Under the pieces are notes generated by a model. The model was not told the DNA's origin, ran no database searches, and saw only the letters and a program-made list of their open reading frames with translations. From Porphyromonas asaccharolytica DSM 20707 (GTDB lineage Bacteria; Bacteroidota; Bacteroidia; Bacteroidales; Porphyromonadaceae), in contig NC_015501.1 of assembly GCF_000212375.1 (NCBI RefSeq), forward strand, positions 1,674,001 to 1,738,000: a stretch of 64,000 bases of DNA. The letters run 5' to 3'. Below, in pieces: positions 25,807 through 35,500 of the stretch. Made by a program: the position numbers and the translations under genes. Each line of letters begins with the position of its first letter. Within the stretch, counting starts at the first letter, position 1.

Positions 25807-28281
25807 TCACGACTTAGAGGCCGCACTACGCTTAGGCGCAGCCTTCTTAGCAGTGCTAGTCGTCTTCTTGGTCGTACTCTTCTTAGATGTGCTAGTAGCC
25901 TTCTTTGCTGTTGCACGACCCTTCTTAGGAGTCTCGTTATCTTGCTCAGCGATGATAGCGACGACCTCGGCGTATGTCAGCTTCGTGGGCTCGGCTTTCT
26001 GTTCCTTGGTGAGCTTGTAGTTCTTCTTGCCCACCTTGATGTAAGCGCCCCAGCGTCCGTCACGGATCACAATATCAGGGTCCTCGGGGAAGCTCTTGAG
26101 CAGACTGGCGGCATCCTTACGACGCTTTTCCTCAATGAGCTCGATCGCTTCCTGGAGCGTGATTTCCTCGGGTGTCAGACCACTGCTCTTGGGGATTGAG
26201 GTAAAGGCACCTTTGTGACGCAAGTAAGGGCCAAAGCGTCCCACAGCAGCAACCACATCGCCACCCTCAAACTCACCCACCGTGCGGGGCAGGTCAAAGA
26301 GCTTGAGCGCCTCCTCTAGCGTGATCGTCTCTATGAGCAGATTGCTCGGGATGCTGGCGAAGCGAGGCTTGAGACGCTCCCGCTCCTCCTCAGGCAGAGA
26401 ACTGTCGGGAGCCTCTCCGATCTGCACCATCGGACCATAGCGTCCGATGCGAGCAATAACTGGTTTACCACTTACAGGATCAGTGCCGAGCAGTCGCTCG
26501 CCTGTATAGCGCTTAGCTCCAGACTGGCTCTGCTCCTCGATGATCGGGTGGAACTTATCGTAAAACGTGCCGATCAGATCTTGCCAGTGAGCCTCTCCCT
26601 CGGCAACTTTGTCAAAGTGCTCCTCGACATCTGCCGTGAAGTTATAGTCGACGACACGGGAGAAGTTTTCCATCAGGAAGTCGGTCACGACAATCCCCAT
26701 ATCGGTGGGGACAAGCCGTCCGCGATCGCCTCCATAGCGCTCCTTCTGCTTGTGCGACTTGATGGTTGTATTTCCTGCTCCGTGCTGCCAGTTAAGGTAT
26801 AGCACATCGCGACTCTCGCCTTGGCTCTCGCCACGACGCACGTACTCTCTGTTTTGGATCGTCTGGATAGTCGGAGCATAAGTTGACGGACGACCGATGC
26901 CTAGCTCCTCCATCTTGCGAACGAGGGATGCCTCCGTGTAGCGGGGCTTAGGCTTGGTAAAGGATTGCCGCCCCTCTATCTCTCGTAGCTGTAGCGAGTC
27001 ACCCTCCCTCAGCTTGGGAAGCACATTGCCACTAGTATCCTCCTCGTCATCACGACTCTCCGTGTAAGCGCTGATGAAACCGTCGAAGACAATCACCTCG
27101 CCACGAGCCTCTAAACGAACAGAATCAGCGCCTTGCGAAGCGATCTGCGCTATCGTCCGCTCGATGCGAGCATCGGCCATCTGACTAGCGAGTGTGCGCT
27201 TGCGTATGAGGTCGTAGAGGGCTTGTTCCTGCTTGGTACCCTGTATCGTAGCGTTGCGCAGATAAGTCGGACGAATAGCTTCGTGCGCCTCCTGCGCCCC
27301 TTTGCTCTTAGCGTGATAGTGTCGGCGCTGATAGTAGTCAGCCCCCCACTGCTCTAGGATCACTGTCTCTGCATCGTGGAGTGCAAGGCTAGAAAGATTG
27401 ACCGAGTCGGTACGCATATAGGTGATGAGACCTCGCTCGTAGAGAGCCTGCGCCACACGCATCGTATTGGAGACGCTCATACCGAGCTTGCGAGAAGCCT
27501 CCTGCTGGAGCGTACTGGTGGTAAAAGGTGCCGACGGAGAGCGACGTCCAGGCTTTTGCTCTACCTGCTGTACAGCAAAGGTGGACTGACTATCGATAGC
27601 TCGCTGCATAAGCTGGCGAGCAGCTTCTTCGGAGGGAAGGTTTTCAGGGAGTGTGGCAGAGAAAGTGTCTCCACCCTTGGTCTCTAGGCGTGTCGTGATA
27701 GCAAAAGAGGTCTCTGGCTGGAAGGCTAATATCTCGCGCTCCCGCTCTACAATCAGACGCACAGCGACGCTTTGCACACGTCCTGCCGAGAGCGAGGGCC
27801 CGACACGTCTCCAGAGGACAGGTGAGAGCTCAAAGCCCACGATACGATCTAAGACACGACGCGCCTGCTGGGCATCTACAAGGTTTTCGTTGATCGATCG
27901 TGGATTCTGAATAGCATGTTGTATGGCGCTCTTAGTGATCTCGTGGAATGCGATACGATGTGTCTCCTTGTCCTTAAGGTCTAGCACCTGATAGAGGTGC
28001 CATGCGATCGCCTCTCCCTCGCGGTCCTCATCGGATGCGAGCCATACGATGTCGCTCCCCTTAGCAGCTTTGCGCAGCTCCGAGACAAGACGCTGCTTAT
28101 CTGCGGGGATCTCATAGATAGGTGCGAAGTGATGCTCCACGTCTACACTGAAGCTGCTCGGCTTGAGGTCACGTATGTGTCCATAGCTCGAGAGCACTTT
28201 GTAGTCAGCACCGAGGAATTTGCCAATCGTCTTCGCCTTTGCGGGGGACTCTACTATTACTAAGTTCTTCTGGTTTGCCAT
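25807..28281 (-). CDS. topA: DNA topoisomerase I
   Basis: TopA relaxes negative supercoils by cutting one strand. The 824 residues contain the Toprim domain (LVIVESPAKAKTIGKFLG), the catalytic tyrosine Y288 in GLITYMRTDS, and in place of cysteine zinc fingers three C-terminal topo-C repeats (around IGRYGPMVQIG, VGRFGPYLRHKG and DGRWGAYIKVG). The last 50 residues are a Lys/Ser/Thr/Ala tail that probably binds DNA nonspecifically. Length and layout match Bacteroidota enzymes. A TACCTTTG -7 box lies 44 bases upstream. Confidence 0.96.
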   Translation of the reverse strand: MANQKNLVIVESPAKAKTIGKFLGADYKVLSSYGHIRDLKPSSFSVDVEHHFAPIYEIPADKQRLVSELRKAAKGSDIVWLASDEDREGEAIAWHLYQVLDLKDKETHRIAFHEITKSAIQHAIQNPRSINENLVDAQQARRVLDRIVGFELSPVLWRRVGPSLSAGRVQSVAVRLIVEREREILAFQPETSFAITTRLETKGGDTFSATLPENLPSEEAARQLMQRAIDSQSTFAVQQVEQKPGRRSPSAPFTTSTLQQEASRKLGMSVSNTMRVAQALYERGLITYMRTDSVNLSSLALHDAETVILEQWGADYYQRRHYHAKSKGAQEAHEAIRPTYLRNATIQGTKQEQALYDLIRKRTLASQMADARIERTIAQIASQGADSVRLEARGEVIVFDGFISAYTESRDDEEDTSGNVLPKLREGDSLQLREIEGRQSFTKPKPRYTEASLVRKMEELGIGRPSTYAPTIQTIQNREYVRRGESQGESRDVLYLNWQHGAGNTTIKSHKQKERYGGDRGRLVPTDMGIVVTDFLMENFSRVVDYNFTADVEEHFDKVAEGEAHWQDLIGTFYDKFHPIIEEQSQSGAKRYTGERLLGTDPVSGKPVIARIGRYGPMVQIGEAPDSSLPEEERERLKPRFASIPSNLLIETITLEEALKLFDLPRTVGEFEGGDVVAAVGRFGPYLRHKGAFTSIPKSSGLTPEEITLQEAIELIEEKRRKDAASLLKSFPEDPDIVIRDGRWGAYIKVGKKNYKLTKEQKAEPTKLTYAEVVAIIAEQDNETPKKGRATAKKATSTSKKSTTKKTTSTAKKAAPKRSAASKS

Positions 28282-28324
28282 AATCTCACGCTATCAGAGA
28301 CTATTGCCATAGTCTCAATTGGTG

Positions 28325-28332
28325 CAAAGGTA
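28325..28332 (-). promoter_or_regulatory. Putative -7 box for topA-truA
   Basis: TACCTTTG on the minus strand. A TTTG occurs 16 bases upstream (28352-28349), shorter than the usual 19-20. Confidence 0.45.
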
Positions 28333-28360
28333 CTCTTTTATAAGGAAACAAAGGCTTTAG

Positions 28361-28412
28361 CAGAAAAAAGGGAAGGCGTCCGTCAATCTAACAGTAGATC
28401 GACAGACGCCTT
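28361..28412 (-). terminator. Terminator of the kor operon (minus strand)
   Basis: On the minus strand AAGGCGTCTGTC (from 28412) pairs with GACGGACGCCTT (ending 28373), followed by CCCTTTTTTCTG. Confidence 0.85.
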
Positions 28413-28443
28413 GTCATTGTTAGTGCGAGGGTCTCTCCCTAGA

Positions 28444-28989
28444 CTAGTTGACCTTGATCAGACTATCCATACCACGCTTGATAGCCTCCTCGTTGAGGGG
28501 GATCAGCTTGTGGTGGCGCTCAGGCAGAGACTTCTTGAGTCCTGCGATGATGCTCTCGAGCTTTAGCATAGGAGCAGCCTTGAGCATACCACCGAGGATG
28601 ATCATGTTGAAGATCTTATCATTACCCATCTCTAGGCTCTGCTCAGTAGCAGGTACCTCGTAGATGTTGATATCCTTACGGTCAGACTTGTGCTGGATGA
28701 GAGCTGGGTCGTAGATGAGGATACCGCCCTTCTTGACACGAGGAGCGAACTTGTCGAGTGATGGTTGATTGAGTACGATGACGACATCATACTCGTTGAC
28801 AACTGGCGAGCTAACAGGCTCATCGCTCACGATGACCGTAACGTTACTCGTACCACCACGCTGCTCAGGTCCGTAAGAAGGCATCCAGGATACCTCCTTG
28901 TCCTCCATGATACCAGAGTAAGCAATTATCTTACCCATAGAGAGTACACCCTGACCTCCGAAGCCAGATATGACTATTTCGTAATTCAT
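28444..28989 (-). CDS. korC: 2-oxoacid:ferredoxin oxidoreductase, gamma subunit
   Basis: Gamma subunit of the CoA-dependent oxidoreductase that turns a 2-oxoacid into an acyl-CoA, CO2 and reduced ferredoxin. The 181 residues start EIVISGFGGQGVLSMGK and include PSYGPEQRGGTSNVTVIVS, both typical of this subunit. It is the last gene of the minus-strand order korD-korA-korB-korC, 19 bases after korB. Substrate choice (2-oxoglutarate or branched-chain 2-oxoacids) cannot be settled from sequence alone; the kor names follow the usual Porphyromonas annotation. Confidence 0.9.
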   Translation of the reverse strand: MNYEIVISGFGGQGVLSMGKIIAYSGIMEDKEVSWMPSYGPEQRGGTSNVTVIVSDEPVSSPVVNEYDVVIVLNQPSLDKFAPRVKKGGILIYDPALIQHKSDRKDINIYEVPATEQSLEMGNDKIFNMIILGGMLKAAPMLKLESIIAGLKKSLPERHHKLIPLNEEAIKRGMDSLIKVN

Positions 28990-29008
28990 AGTTGTTCCTT
29001 TCGTCTGA

Positions 29009-29812
29009 TTAGATTTTCATTGTAACCACCTCATCGTTGCTACCCTTAGACTCGACATCCTTGATGTCACCAAGAGCGTACTTGTCGACCATAAACTTCG
29101 ACATCCACTCATTAGCCTTAGCAGGGCTCATCTTCCAGCCTGTATTGCAGGTTGAGACAAACTCAACGACGCTGGTACCCTTGCCTGCAAGTGAATTCTC
29201 AAAAGCCTTGCGTAGAGCCTTCTTAGCCTTACGTACAGCAGGCGCTGTGTGTACACTCTGACGTGTAACGTAGCAAGTACCGTCTAGCTCAGAGAGGATC
29301 TTGGAGATGACGAGAGGATAGCCGTTGAGCTCTGGCGTACGACCATCAGGACAGGTGACAGTCTTCATACCGAGTAGTGTGGTAGGAGCCATCTGACCAC
29401 CGGTCATACCATAGATACCGTTGTTGATGAAGATGATGACAATGTTCTCACCACGGTTTGCAGCGTGGATTGTCTCAGCGGTACCGATAGCGGCTAGGTC
29501 ACCATCACCCTGATAAGTGAAGACGAGCTTATTAGGGTATAGACGCTTGATAGCAGTAGCTACAGCAGGCGCACGTCCGTGAGCAGCCTCCTGCCAGTCT
29601 ATGTCTATATAGTTGTAAGCGAAGACGGAGCAACCCACAGGAGCTACACCGACAGTCTGGTCGCCCATGCCCATCTCCTCGAGGACCTCTGCAACCAGCT
29701 TGTGCACGACACCGTGGCTACAGCCTGGGCAGTAGTGCATCGTGTTATTGTTGAGCAAACTTGGCTTCTGATAGACCAAGTTCTCTGGTTTAGTTATATC
29801 CTTTATATCCAT
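29009..29812 (-). CDS. korB: 2-oxoacid:ferredoxin oxidoreductase, beta (TPP-binding) subunit
   Basis: The beta subunit binds thiamine diphosphate and the substrate. In the 267 residues CPGCSHGVVHKL near residue 28 supplies cluster or TPP-site cysteines, and YQGDGDLAAIGTAE with the following NNGIYGMTGGQMAPTT forms the TPP motif (GDGD...NN). It follows korA after 40 bases. Working with KorA, KorC and the small ferredoxin KorD, it feeds low-potential electrons to ferredoxin in amino-acid fermentation. Confidence 0.92.
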   Translation of the reverse strand: MDIKDITKPENLVYQKPSLLNNNTMHYCPGCSHGVVHKLVAEVLEEMGMGDQTVGVAPVGCSVFAYNYIDIDWQEAAHGRAPAVATAIKRLYPNKLVFTYQGDGDLAAIGTAETIHAANRGENIVIIFINNGIYGMTGGQMAPTTLLGMKTVTCPDGRTPELNGYPLVISKILSELDGTCYVTRQSVHTAPAVRKAKKALRKAFENSLAGKGTSVVEFVSTCNTGWKMSPAKANEWMSKFMVDKYALGDIKDVESKGSNDEVVTMKI

Positions 29813-29852
29813 GATATTTGTTGTCTATTACTGGTTATTGATAAGGGTAAGC

Positions 29853-30932
29853 TTACTTGACGAGCTTCGTACGCAAAGCGTTGAGGACCTCGTCTGGAGA
29901 GAATAGCATACCACCCATACGTCCGAAGTGCTCTACAGGGCAGCGACCGTTGACGGCAAGTCTGACATCCTCGACCATCTGACCAGCATTGAGCTCGACA
30001 GAGAGGAAGCCCTTGACACCACGCTCAGCGAGCTTGGTGATCACTTCGTATGGATAAGGCCATAGCGTGATAGGACGTACGAGACCTACCTTGAGACCCT
30101 CCTGGCGAGCTACCTGAACGACCTTCTGGCAGATACGTGCAGAAGAGCCGAAAGCTACTAGTACGTAGTCAGCATCCTCCGTCATCGTCTCCTCGTAGCG
30201 TATCTCGTTCTCCTCGATCTTGCGATACTTCTCCTGGAAGCGTAGGTTGTTTTGCTCCATCACAGCTGAGTCTAACTCGAGAGATGTGATGATAGAGCGC
30301 TTATCAGGTGTATGACCTGTAGTAGCCCAGGGGCAGGAAGCTGCGATCTCCTCATCGGTGTGACGAGGCTTCTGCTCGGGTAGAACCACCTTCTCCATCA
30401 TCTGTCCGATGATACCATCGCTCAGTATCATAACTGGGTTACGATACTTAAACGCCATATCCATACCGACACCGACGAAGTCGACCATCTCCTGTACAGA
30501 GTAAGGAGCTAGTACGATGAGACGATAGTCACCGTGTCCACCACCCTTGGTGGTCTGGAAGTAGTCGGCCTGACTTGGCTGGATCGTACCTAGACCAGGT
30601 CCACCGCGCATCACGTTGACGATTAGTGCGGGTAGCTCAGCACCAGCGATGTAGCTGATACCCTCAGCCATCAGGCTGATACCAGGGCTAGAGGAGGAGG
30701 TCATAACACGCTTACCAGCGCCAGCACCTCCATAGACCATGTTAATAGAAGAGACCTCGCTCTCAGCCTGTAGGACGACCATACCGGTCTTCTCCCAAGG
30801 GCGTAGCGACATAAGAGTCTCGAGCACCTCAGACTGAGGTGTGATAGGATATCCGAAATAGCCATCCAGTCCGTTGAGGATTGCCGAGTGTGCCAGGGCC
30901 TCGTTGCCCTTCATCAGTTTTACTTCTGCCAT
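29853..30932 (-). CDS. korA: 2-oxoacid:ferredoxin oxidoreductase, alpha subunit
   Basis: The 359-residue alpha subunit has the pyrimidine-binding domain with GLDGYFGYPITPQSEV near residue 22, followed by the SSPGISLMAEGISYIAGAELP segment and the C-terminal transketolase-like domain (VGLVRPITLWPYP). Homologues are also named VorB (branched-chain 2-oxoacid enzyme), so the substrate is uncertain. It starts 13 bases after the ferredoxin subunit gene and is part of the same operon. Confidence 0.92.
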   Translation of the reverse strand: MAEVKLMKGNEALAHSAILNGLDGYFGYPITPQSEVLETLMSLRPWEKTGMVVLQAESEVSSINMVYGGAGAGKRVMTSSSSPGISLMAEGISYIAGAELPALIVNVMRGGPGLGTIQPSQADYFQTTKGGGHGDYRLIVLAPYSVQEMVDFVGVGMDMAFKYRNPVMILSDGIIGQMMEKVVLPEQKPRHTDEEIAASCPWATTGHTPDKRSIITSLELDSAVMEQNNLRFQEKYRKIEENEIRYEETMTEDADYVLVAFGSSARICQKVVQVARQEGLKVGLVRPITLWPYPYEVITKLAERGVKGFLSVELNAGQMVEDVRLAVNGRCPVEHFGRMGGMLFSPDEVLNALRTKLVK

Positions 30933-30945
30933 GATAGCTATAGGA

Positions 30946-31173
30946 TTAAAGGGTTACTTTATAGACGCTGATACAGCCGTCGGGACAAACCACGCCACAG
31001 TTTGCGCAGCCAATGCATGTTTCGGGGCTGCTCATATAGCAGTAGTGATACCCCTTGTCGTTCACCTCGTCTGGGTGAAGTGAGATACTCGTAGTAGGAC
31101 ACGCTACAACGCAGAGGTTGCACCCCTTGCAGCGTTGCTCGTTGACTACGATTGCTCCTCTAAATTTTGCCAT
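30946..31173 (-). CDS. korD: 2x[4Fe-4S] ferredoxin subunit of the 2-oxoacid oxidoreductase
   Basis: A 75-residue delta subunit with two cluster motifs, CKGCNLCVVACP and CIGCANCGVVCPDGC, that passes electrons out of the complex. The frame is open to an ATG at 31260, but MAKFRGAIVVNEQRC at 31173 gives the usual subunit length, and the -7 box at 31265-31258 is so close to 31260 that the upstream start is unlikely. It is the first gene of the kor operon. Confidence 0.92.
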   Translation of the reverse strand: MAKFRGAIVVNEQRCKGCNLCVVACPTTSISLHPDEVNDKGYHYCYMSSPETCIGCANCGVVCPDGCISVYKVTL

Positions 31174-31257
31174 GTGTAGTACTTTATAGATATTGCACTC
31201 TCCTCCCGTCAGCTGACAAAAGTCGAGTACTGTGATACAATTAGTTTTCTTCGACCT

Positions 31258-31265
31258 CAAAGTTA
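31258..31265 (-). promoter_or_regulatory. Putative -7 box of the kor operon
   Basis: TAACTTTG on the minus strand, 85 bases before the korD start. No clear -33 TTG at 19-20 bases. Confidence 0.45.
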
Positions 31266-31363
31266 CAAAGAATATTCGGAATACCTACCATTGGGTAGAG
31301 AAAAAGGTTGTTTTCATGATATGTTCTCCATAAAGAGGCTCTTTAGATGATGTGTAGGCCCCT

Positions 31364-31407
31364 AAAAAAACGACTAGAGACTGCAGCTGACAAGCGACAG
31401 TCTCTAG
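31364..31407 (-). terminator. Terminator after the small secreted-protein gene (minus strand)
   Basis: On the minus strand CTAGAGACTGTCGC (from 31407) pairs with GCAGTCTCTAG (ending 31374), followed by TCGTTTTTTT. Confidence 0.85.
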
Positions 31408-31443
31408 AAGGATAAGAGCGAAAGATGCAGACTACACCGTCGA

Positions 31444-31842
31444 TTATGGCTGACTTGTTAGCCCAGCCGAGCGAAAGTCGTCTATCGCCTTCACGAATTC
31501 CGCGAGGGATACGCCATCCCACGTGGCAGTCTCTGCTAGATGCTGATACTTTGGGAGGAGAACGATGTGATTGTCTTCAAGCGTAAGTGCAGAGGCTAGG
31601 TTTGTAGCCTCTTTCTCGCTGTACTCTTTTTGGCCAGTGAGGGCTCGCACCACCTCGACAGCCTTACGTGTCGTAGCATCCGCCTGATCGAGGATAGCCT
31701 CCTGCTCAGATAGATGCATGACGGTCTCTATGACCTTTACGATCTCTTGCTGAGATTCATCCAGCACCACCTGCTGCTGTCCCTTTGCCACGAGTGGTAG
31801 CAGGAATAGGAGCAAAGCGCATAACCATGTCGTATGTTTCAT
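31444..31842 (-). CDS. Small secreted protein of unknown function
   Basis: From the ATG at 31842 the product has 132 residues: a clear signal peptide (MKHTTWLCALLLFLLPLVAKG) with likely cleavage before QQQ, then about 110 mostly helical, charged residues without a family I recognise. The frame is open further upstream, but the only upstream start downstream of the promoter lacks a signal sequence at its N-terminus. A consensus promoter precedes it and a terminator follows, so it is a stand-alone transcript. Periplasmic or surface location is inferred from the signal peptide. Confidence 0.7.
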   Translation of the reverse strand: MKHTTWLCALLLFLLPLVAKGQQQVVLDESQQEIVKVIETVMHLSEQEAILDQADATTRKAVEVVRALTGQKEYSEKEATNLASALTLEDNHIVLLPKYQHLAETATWDGVSLAEFVKAIDDFRSAGLTSQP

Positions 31843-31975
31843 AATTATAAAGCTTAGAAGTTTGTATTGTTGGTTTGTTGTCATTTCGCTCTCTTTAGAT
31901 CTCTCGTTGAAGTCTCTCGTTGCTTCAACACCTTGTACCAGAAGATGAAACAAGCAAGAAACAATCACCATGTCG

Positions 31976-32007
31976 CAAAGATAGTTTTTTTTGTTGCACA
32001 CAGCAAA
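31976..32007 (-). promoter_or_regulatory. Promoter of the small secreted-protein gene
   Basis: On the minus strand TTTG (32007-32004), 20 bases, then TATCTTTG (31983-31976). Good match to the Bacteroidota consensus; about 134 bases before the ATG. Confidence 0.75.
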
Positions 32008-32025
32008 ACGCTTGACAGCGGGTTA

Positions 32026-32148
32026 CGAAACGTGCAACCCTTTGTAAGGACGCACCTTGGTGCGTCCGTTGTGTCAAAGGGAACAGCGTCTGTGTTTTAA
32101 CGGGGACGGATGCACGAACCGTGCGTCCCTACACAGGGTTACTCGTCT
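32026..32148. repeat. Degenerate dispersed element, copy 2 (inverted GGACGCAC repeats)
   Basis: Contains GGACGCACC TT GGTGCGTCC (32049-32068, a perfect small hairpin), then TTGTGTCAAAGG, and ends GAACCGTGCGTCCCTAC. It aligns by eye with 4140-4262. Arms GGGTTAC near 32021 and GGGTTACTCG near 32136 bound it. It directly precedes array C, as a related copy follows array A. Confidence 0.65.
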
Positions 32149-32172
32149 CTAATCTCTAACCTCTAATTCGAT

Positions 32173-32362
32173 ATCCACGTAGATATTTTTCATTCTCCAC
32201 GTGGATATTTTTCATTCTCCACGTGGATATTTTTCATTCTCCACGTGGAGACGAAATGATTCCTCCGAAGTTTTATTTGATTCCTCCGAAGTTTTATTTC
32301 TCGCCTACGTGGAGATTTTTTATTTGCCACGTGGGGATTTGAGAATTTCCACGTGGGGATCA
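32173..32362. repeat. 22-bp repeat array C (most regular copy)
   Basis: Nine units: ACGT cores at 32177, 32199, 32221 and 32243, each exactly 22 bp apart, then two CCTCCGAAG units (32262 and 32283), then ACGT cores at 32307, 32329 and 32351, again 22 bp apart. The gap across the CCGAAG pair is 64 bp. Spacers are A/T-rich, often ATATTTTTCATTC. It occupies the gap between two divergently transcribed genes. Confidence 0.9.
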
Positions 32363-32446
32363 GCTTTTTTGTGGCAAAAGCGTATCGAGGATAAGAGATT
32401 CTGTTCATAAGGCACTAGTGAGTGGAATATGCGGAAGGTGGCATAT

Positions 32447-32477
32447 TTTGCTCTCAGCAGTTATTTCAGTAGATTTG
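32447..32477 (+). promoter_or_regulatory. Promoter of the TPR/outer-membrane/HAD-hotdog/pepT cluster
   Basis: TTTG (32447-32450), a 19-base spacer and TAGATTTG (32470-32477) match the consensus exactly, 60 bases before the first ATG. Confidence 0.8.
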
Positions 32478-32536
32478 CGTTAGAATCGATCGGGCGCATC
32501 CAGTGGACTGAGCCCCCTAAGTAAGACCATTTACCG

Positions 32537-35500
32537 ATGAACTACAAAGGATACCTATATACGTTACTTCTATGCGGGCAGTTGCCACTAGCCTACCAAC
32601 TGCAGGCGCAAGAGACCTTTAGCATACCCACCGAGCAGCATGCTATCGAGGTGACACTCGCAGCTGGCTCGCCCCTGCGTACCACGACGCTCCTCTCCTC
32701 TACACAACGTCTGAGCAAGGCTGATGGGTGGTTTGCCACCTACGGGGCGCATCTGCTGGGTCGTCCTAGCGCTGCTGCCGAGCTGGAGGAGTATATCACC
32801 ACAGATCCCATCTCCCGTCAGGCGCAAGTAGCTCGTATAGCTCGTGCTACACACTACCTATATAATAAGGAGTACAATCGTGCACGCCATACGCTAGAGC
32901 AGGTACGTGAGCAGACCTTGACAAGCGAGATGCGGAGCGAGTGGCAGGTCAAGATGGCCTACGCACTCCTGCTGTCTGGTCGTCCTGTGGAGCAGGTGGA
33001 GCAGCTTTTTGAGATGACCGCTGCAGGTGATGACTACTGGAGCGATGTGGCTAGACTCTATCTAGCGCAGCTATACATAGCGCAAAACGACCTAGACAAG
33101 GCTGAGCGCACGCTCCTCCCGATACAGGATCAGGGGGATCTGCAGTACGATGCTCGTCTAGGACTGGCACGGATAGCACTTTATCGGCAAAACTATCAGT
33201 CAGTGCTCACGCACACCGAAGCGCTTGCTACGGCACGTCTCTCGGAGGAGCAGCGTGCGGAGAGTCAGATCATAGAGGCAAATGCTTGGTATCGTCTTGA
33301 GGAGCCGAGCAAAGCTATCGAACGTCTTGCCCCGCTATCAGACCAAAATGCTAGTCTCCTTACCCCCGAAGACCAACTCATCCTGGCGGCTGCCTATATG
33401 GAGACGGAGCGCACGGAGCAAGCGATCCCGCACCTACTCCTAGCGACCCGTGGCGATGCAGAGACGAGTGGCGTGGCCAACCTTTACCTAGCACGTGCTC
33501 GTAGAGATATGGGGCTTTACTCCGAAGCCCTTGCCTCCTATCAGGTGGCGGCAGATAGAGCCGTAGCACCTACGATCCGTGAGGCTGCCATGTATGAGCA
33601 GGTATTGCTGATGCGCAGCAAGGCGAGCGGTTCGTTTGGTCAGGAGGTGAGGCTCTGCGAGGAGTTTCTCAATACATTCTCCCAGTCGGCACACCGTGAG
33701 GCTATGGAGCACTTTCTCATTGAGAGCTACTACCGCAGTCCAGACTACTTGACTAGTCTAGCCTCGATAGGACGTATCCAGAGACCTTCGACAATTATCG
33801 TGGAGGCGCAGTGCTATCTGCTCAATCAGCTCACGCAGCAGGCGCAACAAGCGGGAGACCTAGCCCTAGCACAACGCTATAACCAGCAGGCGCAGCAGCT
33901 TACCACAAAGTCTGCTCACCACACTGAAGCAGAGCTACTAGGGGCGCAGCTTCTCTCTCAGCAAGGAGCTTACAAGCAAGCAGCACAAGCCCTCACTGCT
34001 ATCCTCAGTAAGCGCGCAGCCTCTAGCAAGCAGCTACAGATCGCTCGCTACCTACTAGGCTACAGTCAGATCAGGCAGCAGCAATACGGAGCTGCTACGC
34101 AGACGCTCTCTATATTACTCCAAGAGGGCACGCTCGACAATACGTTACAAGCAGATGTCCACGCCCGTCTAGGCGATGCGCACTACATGCAGGGTCACTA
34201 CACGCCAGCCGTACGCTACTACGAGGAGGCTTATAGACTCGCACCTGATAATCAGGTCTATGCGCTCTATATGCTGTCAGACATTGAGGGTCTCAAGAAG
34301 GACTACAAGGCACAGATAGCTGCCCTCGATAAGTTAGTTGCTCGCCACCCCAATAGTCTCTACAAGCCTCGTGCTATGTACGATCAGGGACGTGCTATGG
34401 AGCTGTCGGGACAGCAGGCGGAGGCTATCGGAGCCTTCACACGCCTGACACAAGAGTACCCGCAGAGCGAGTATGGACGCAAGGCTGCCTTGCAGTTGGC
34501 ACTACTATATTATAATAGGAATGAGACGAGCCGAGCCATCGAGACCTACAAAGCACTCCTAGCCGAGGCACCACAGAGTGGCGAGGCGAAGCAGGCATAC
34601 GAAGCCCTCAAGAGTATCTACATCGAGGAGGGTCGCTCCACAGAGTTTGTCCAGTATGCGAACAGCATTGGCGGAAGCTACTCCATCAATGAGAGTGAGG
34701 CGATGAGCATCTCCTTCGAGACAGCTGAGCGTGCTTACCAGTCCCGACAGCCACAGGCGGAGCGCTTGCTCAAAGAGTATCTAGCTCTGAAGCCGCAGGG
34801 AGCCTCTTCGCTCTTAGCGCATTACTACCTGGCAGACATCTACGATCGTGCTGGTAAGGAAGAGGAGGCTCTAGCACTCTATGAGCGCATCTACCCCAGT
34901 CGCAAGCAACTGTCGCAAGAGCTGCACATAGGTTTGCTTCAGAAGATGTCTGCCATGCGCATTCAGCAGCGAGCTTATGCTCAGGCATTGCCCTTGCAGC
35001 AGGAGCTACTCACGCTACCGCTAGAGCCAGCGAGCTATCAGACGACACTGCTTTCGGCTACTGAGAGTGCGCTCCAAGCGGGACAGTATGAATGGGTCAT
35101 CAAGGTCGTGGCTCCTCAGCTAGACAAGGCTAAGGGTTGGAGCCAAGAGCAACTAGACCTCTTGACTTGTCGCCTAGCGACCAGCTACTTGAAGACAGGT
35201 CGGGGCAACCAGATCGAGTCGCTGCTGAAGCCGCTTGTCGCCCGCATAGAGACCTACGCCGGCACTCAGGGGACGCTTCTATTGGCGCAATACTACGTCT
35301 CCAACAAGATCCAGCAGAGCTACTCGAAGCAGCTACTCGACAAGTTGGTCAACGATGCTTACCCAGACCCCGAACTATCTGCCGAGACAATCATAACGCT
35401 CTCTGATTGGTACCTCACCAAGGGAGACCCCGACACGGCAAGACTATACCTAGAGAGCCTACTCAAGAATTACACCGACGAGACCTCCCCGATACGTCAG

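Noticed and set aside
32173-32362. CRISPR array
   Set aside because: Units are only 22 bp with no unique spacers of constant length, cores vary, and no cas genes are near.
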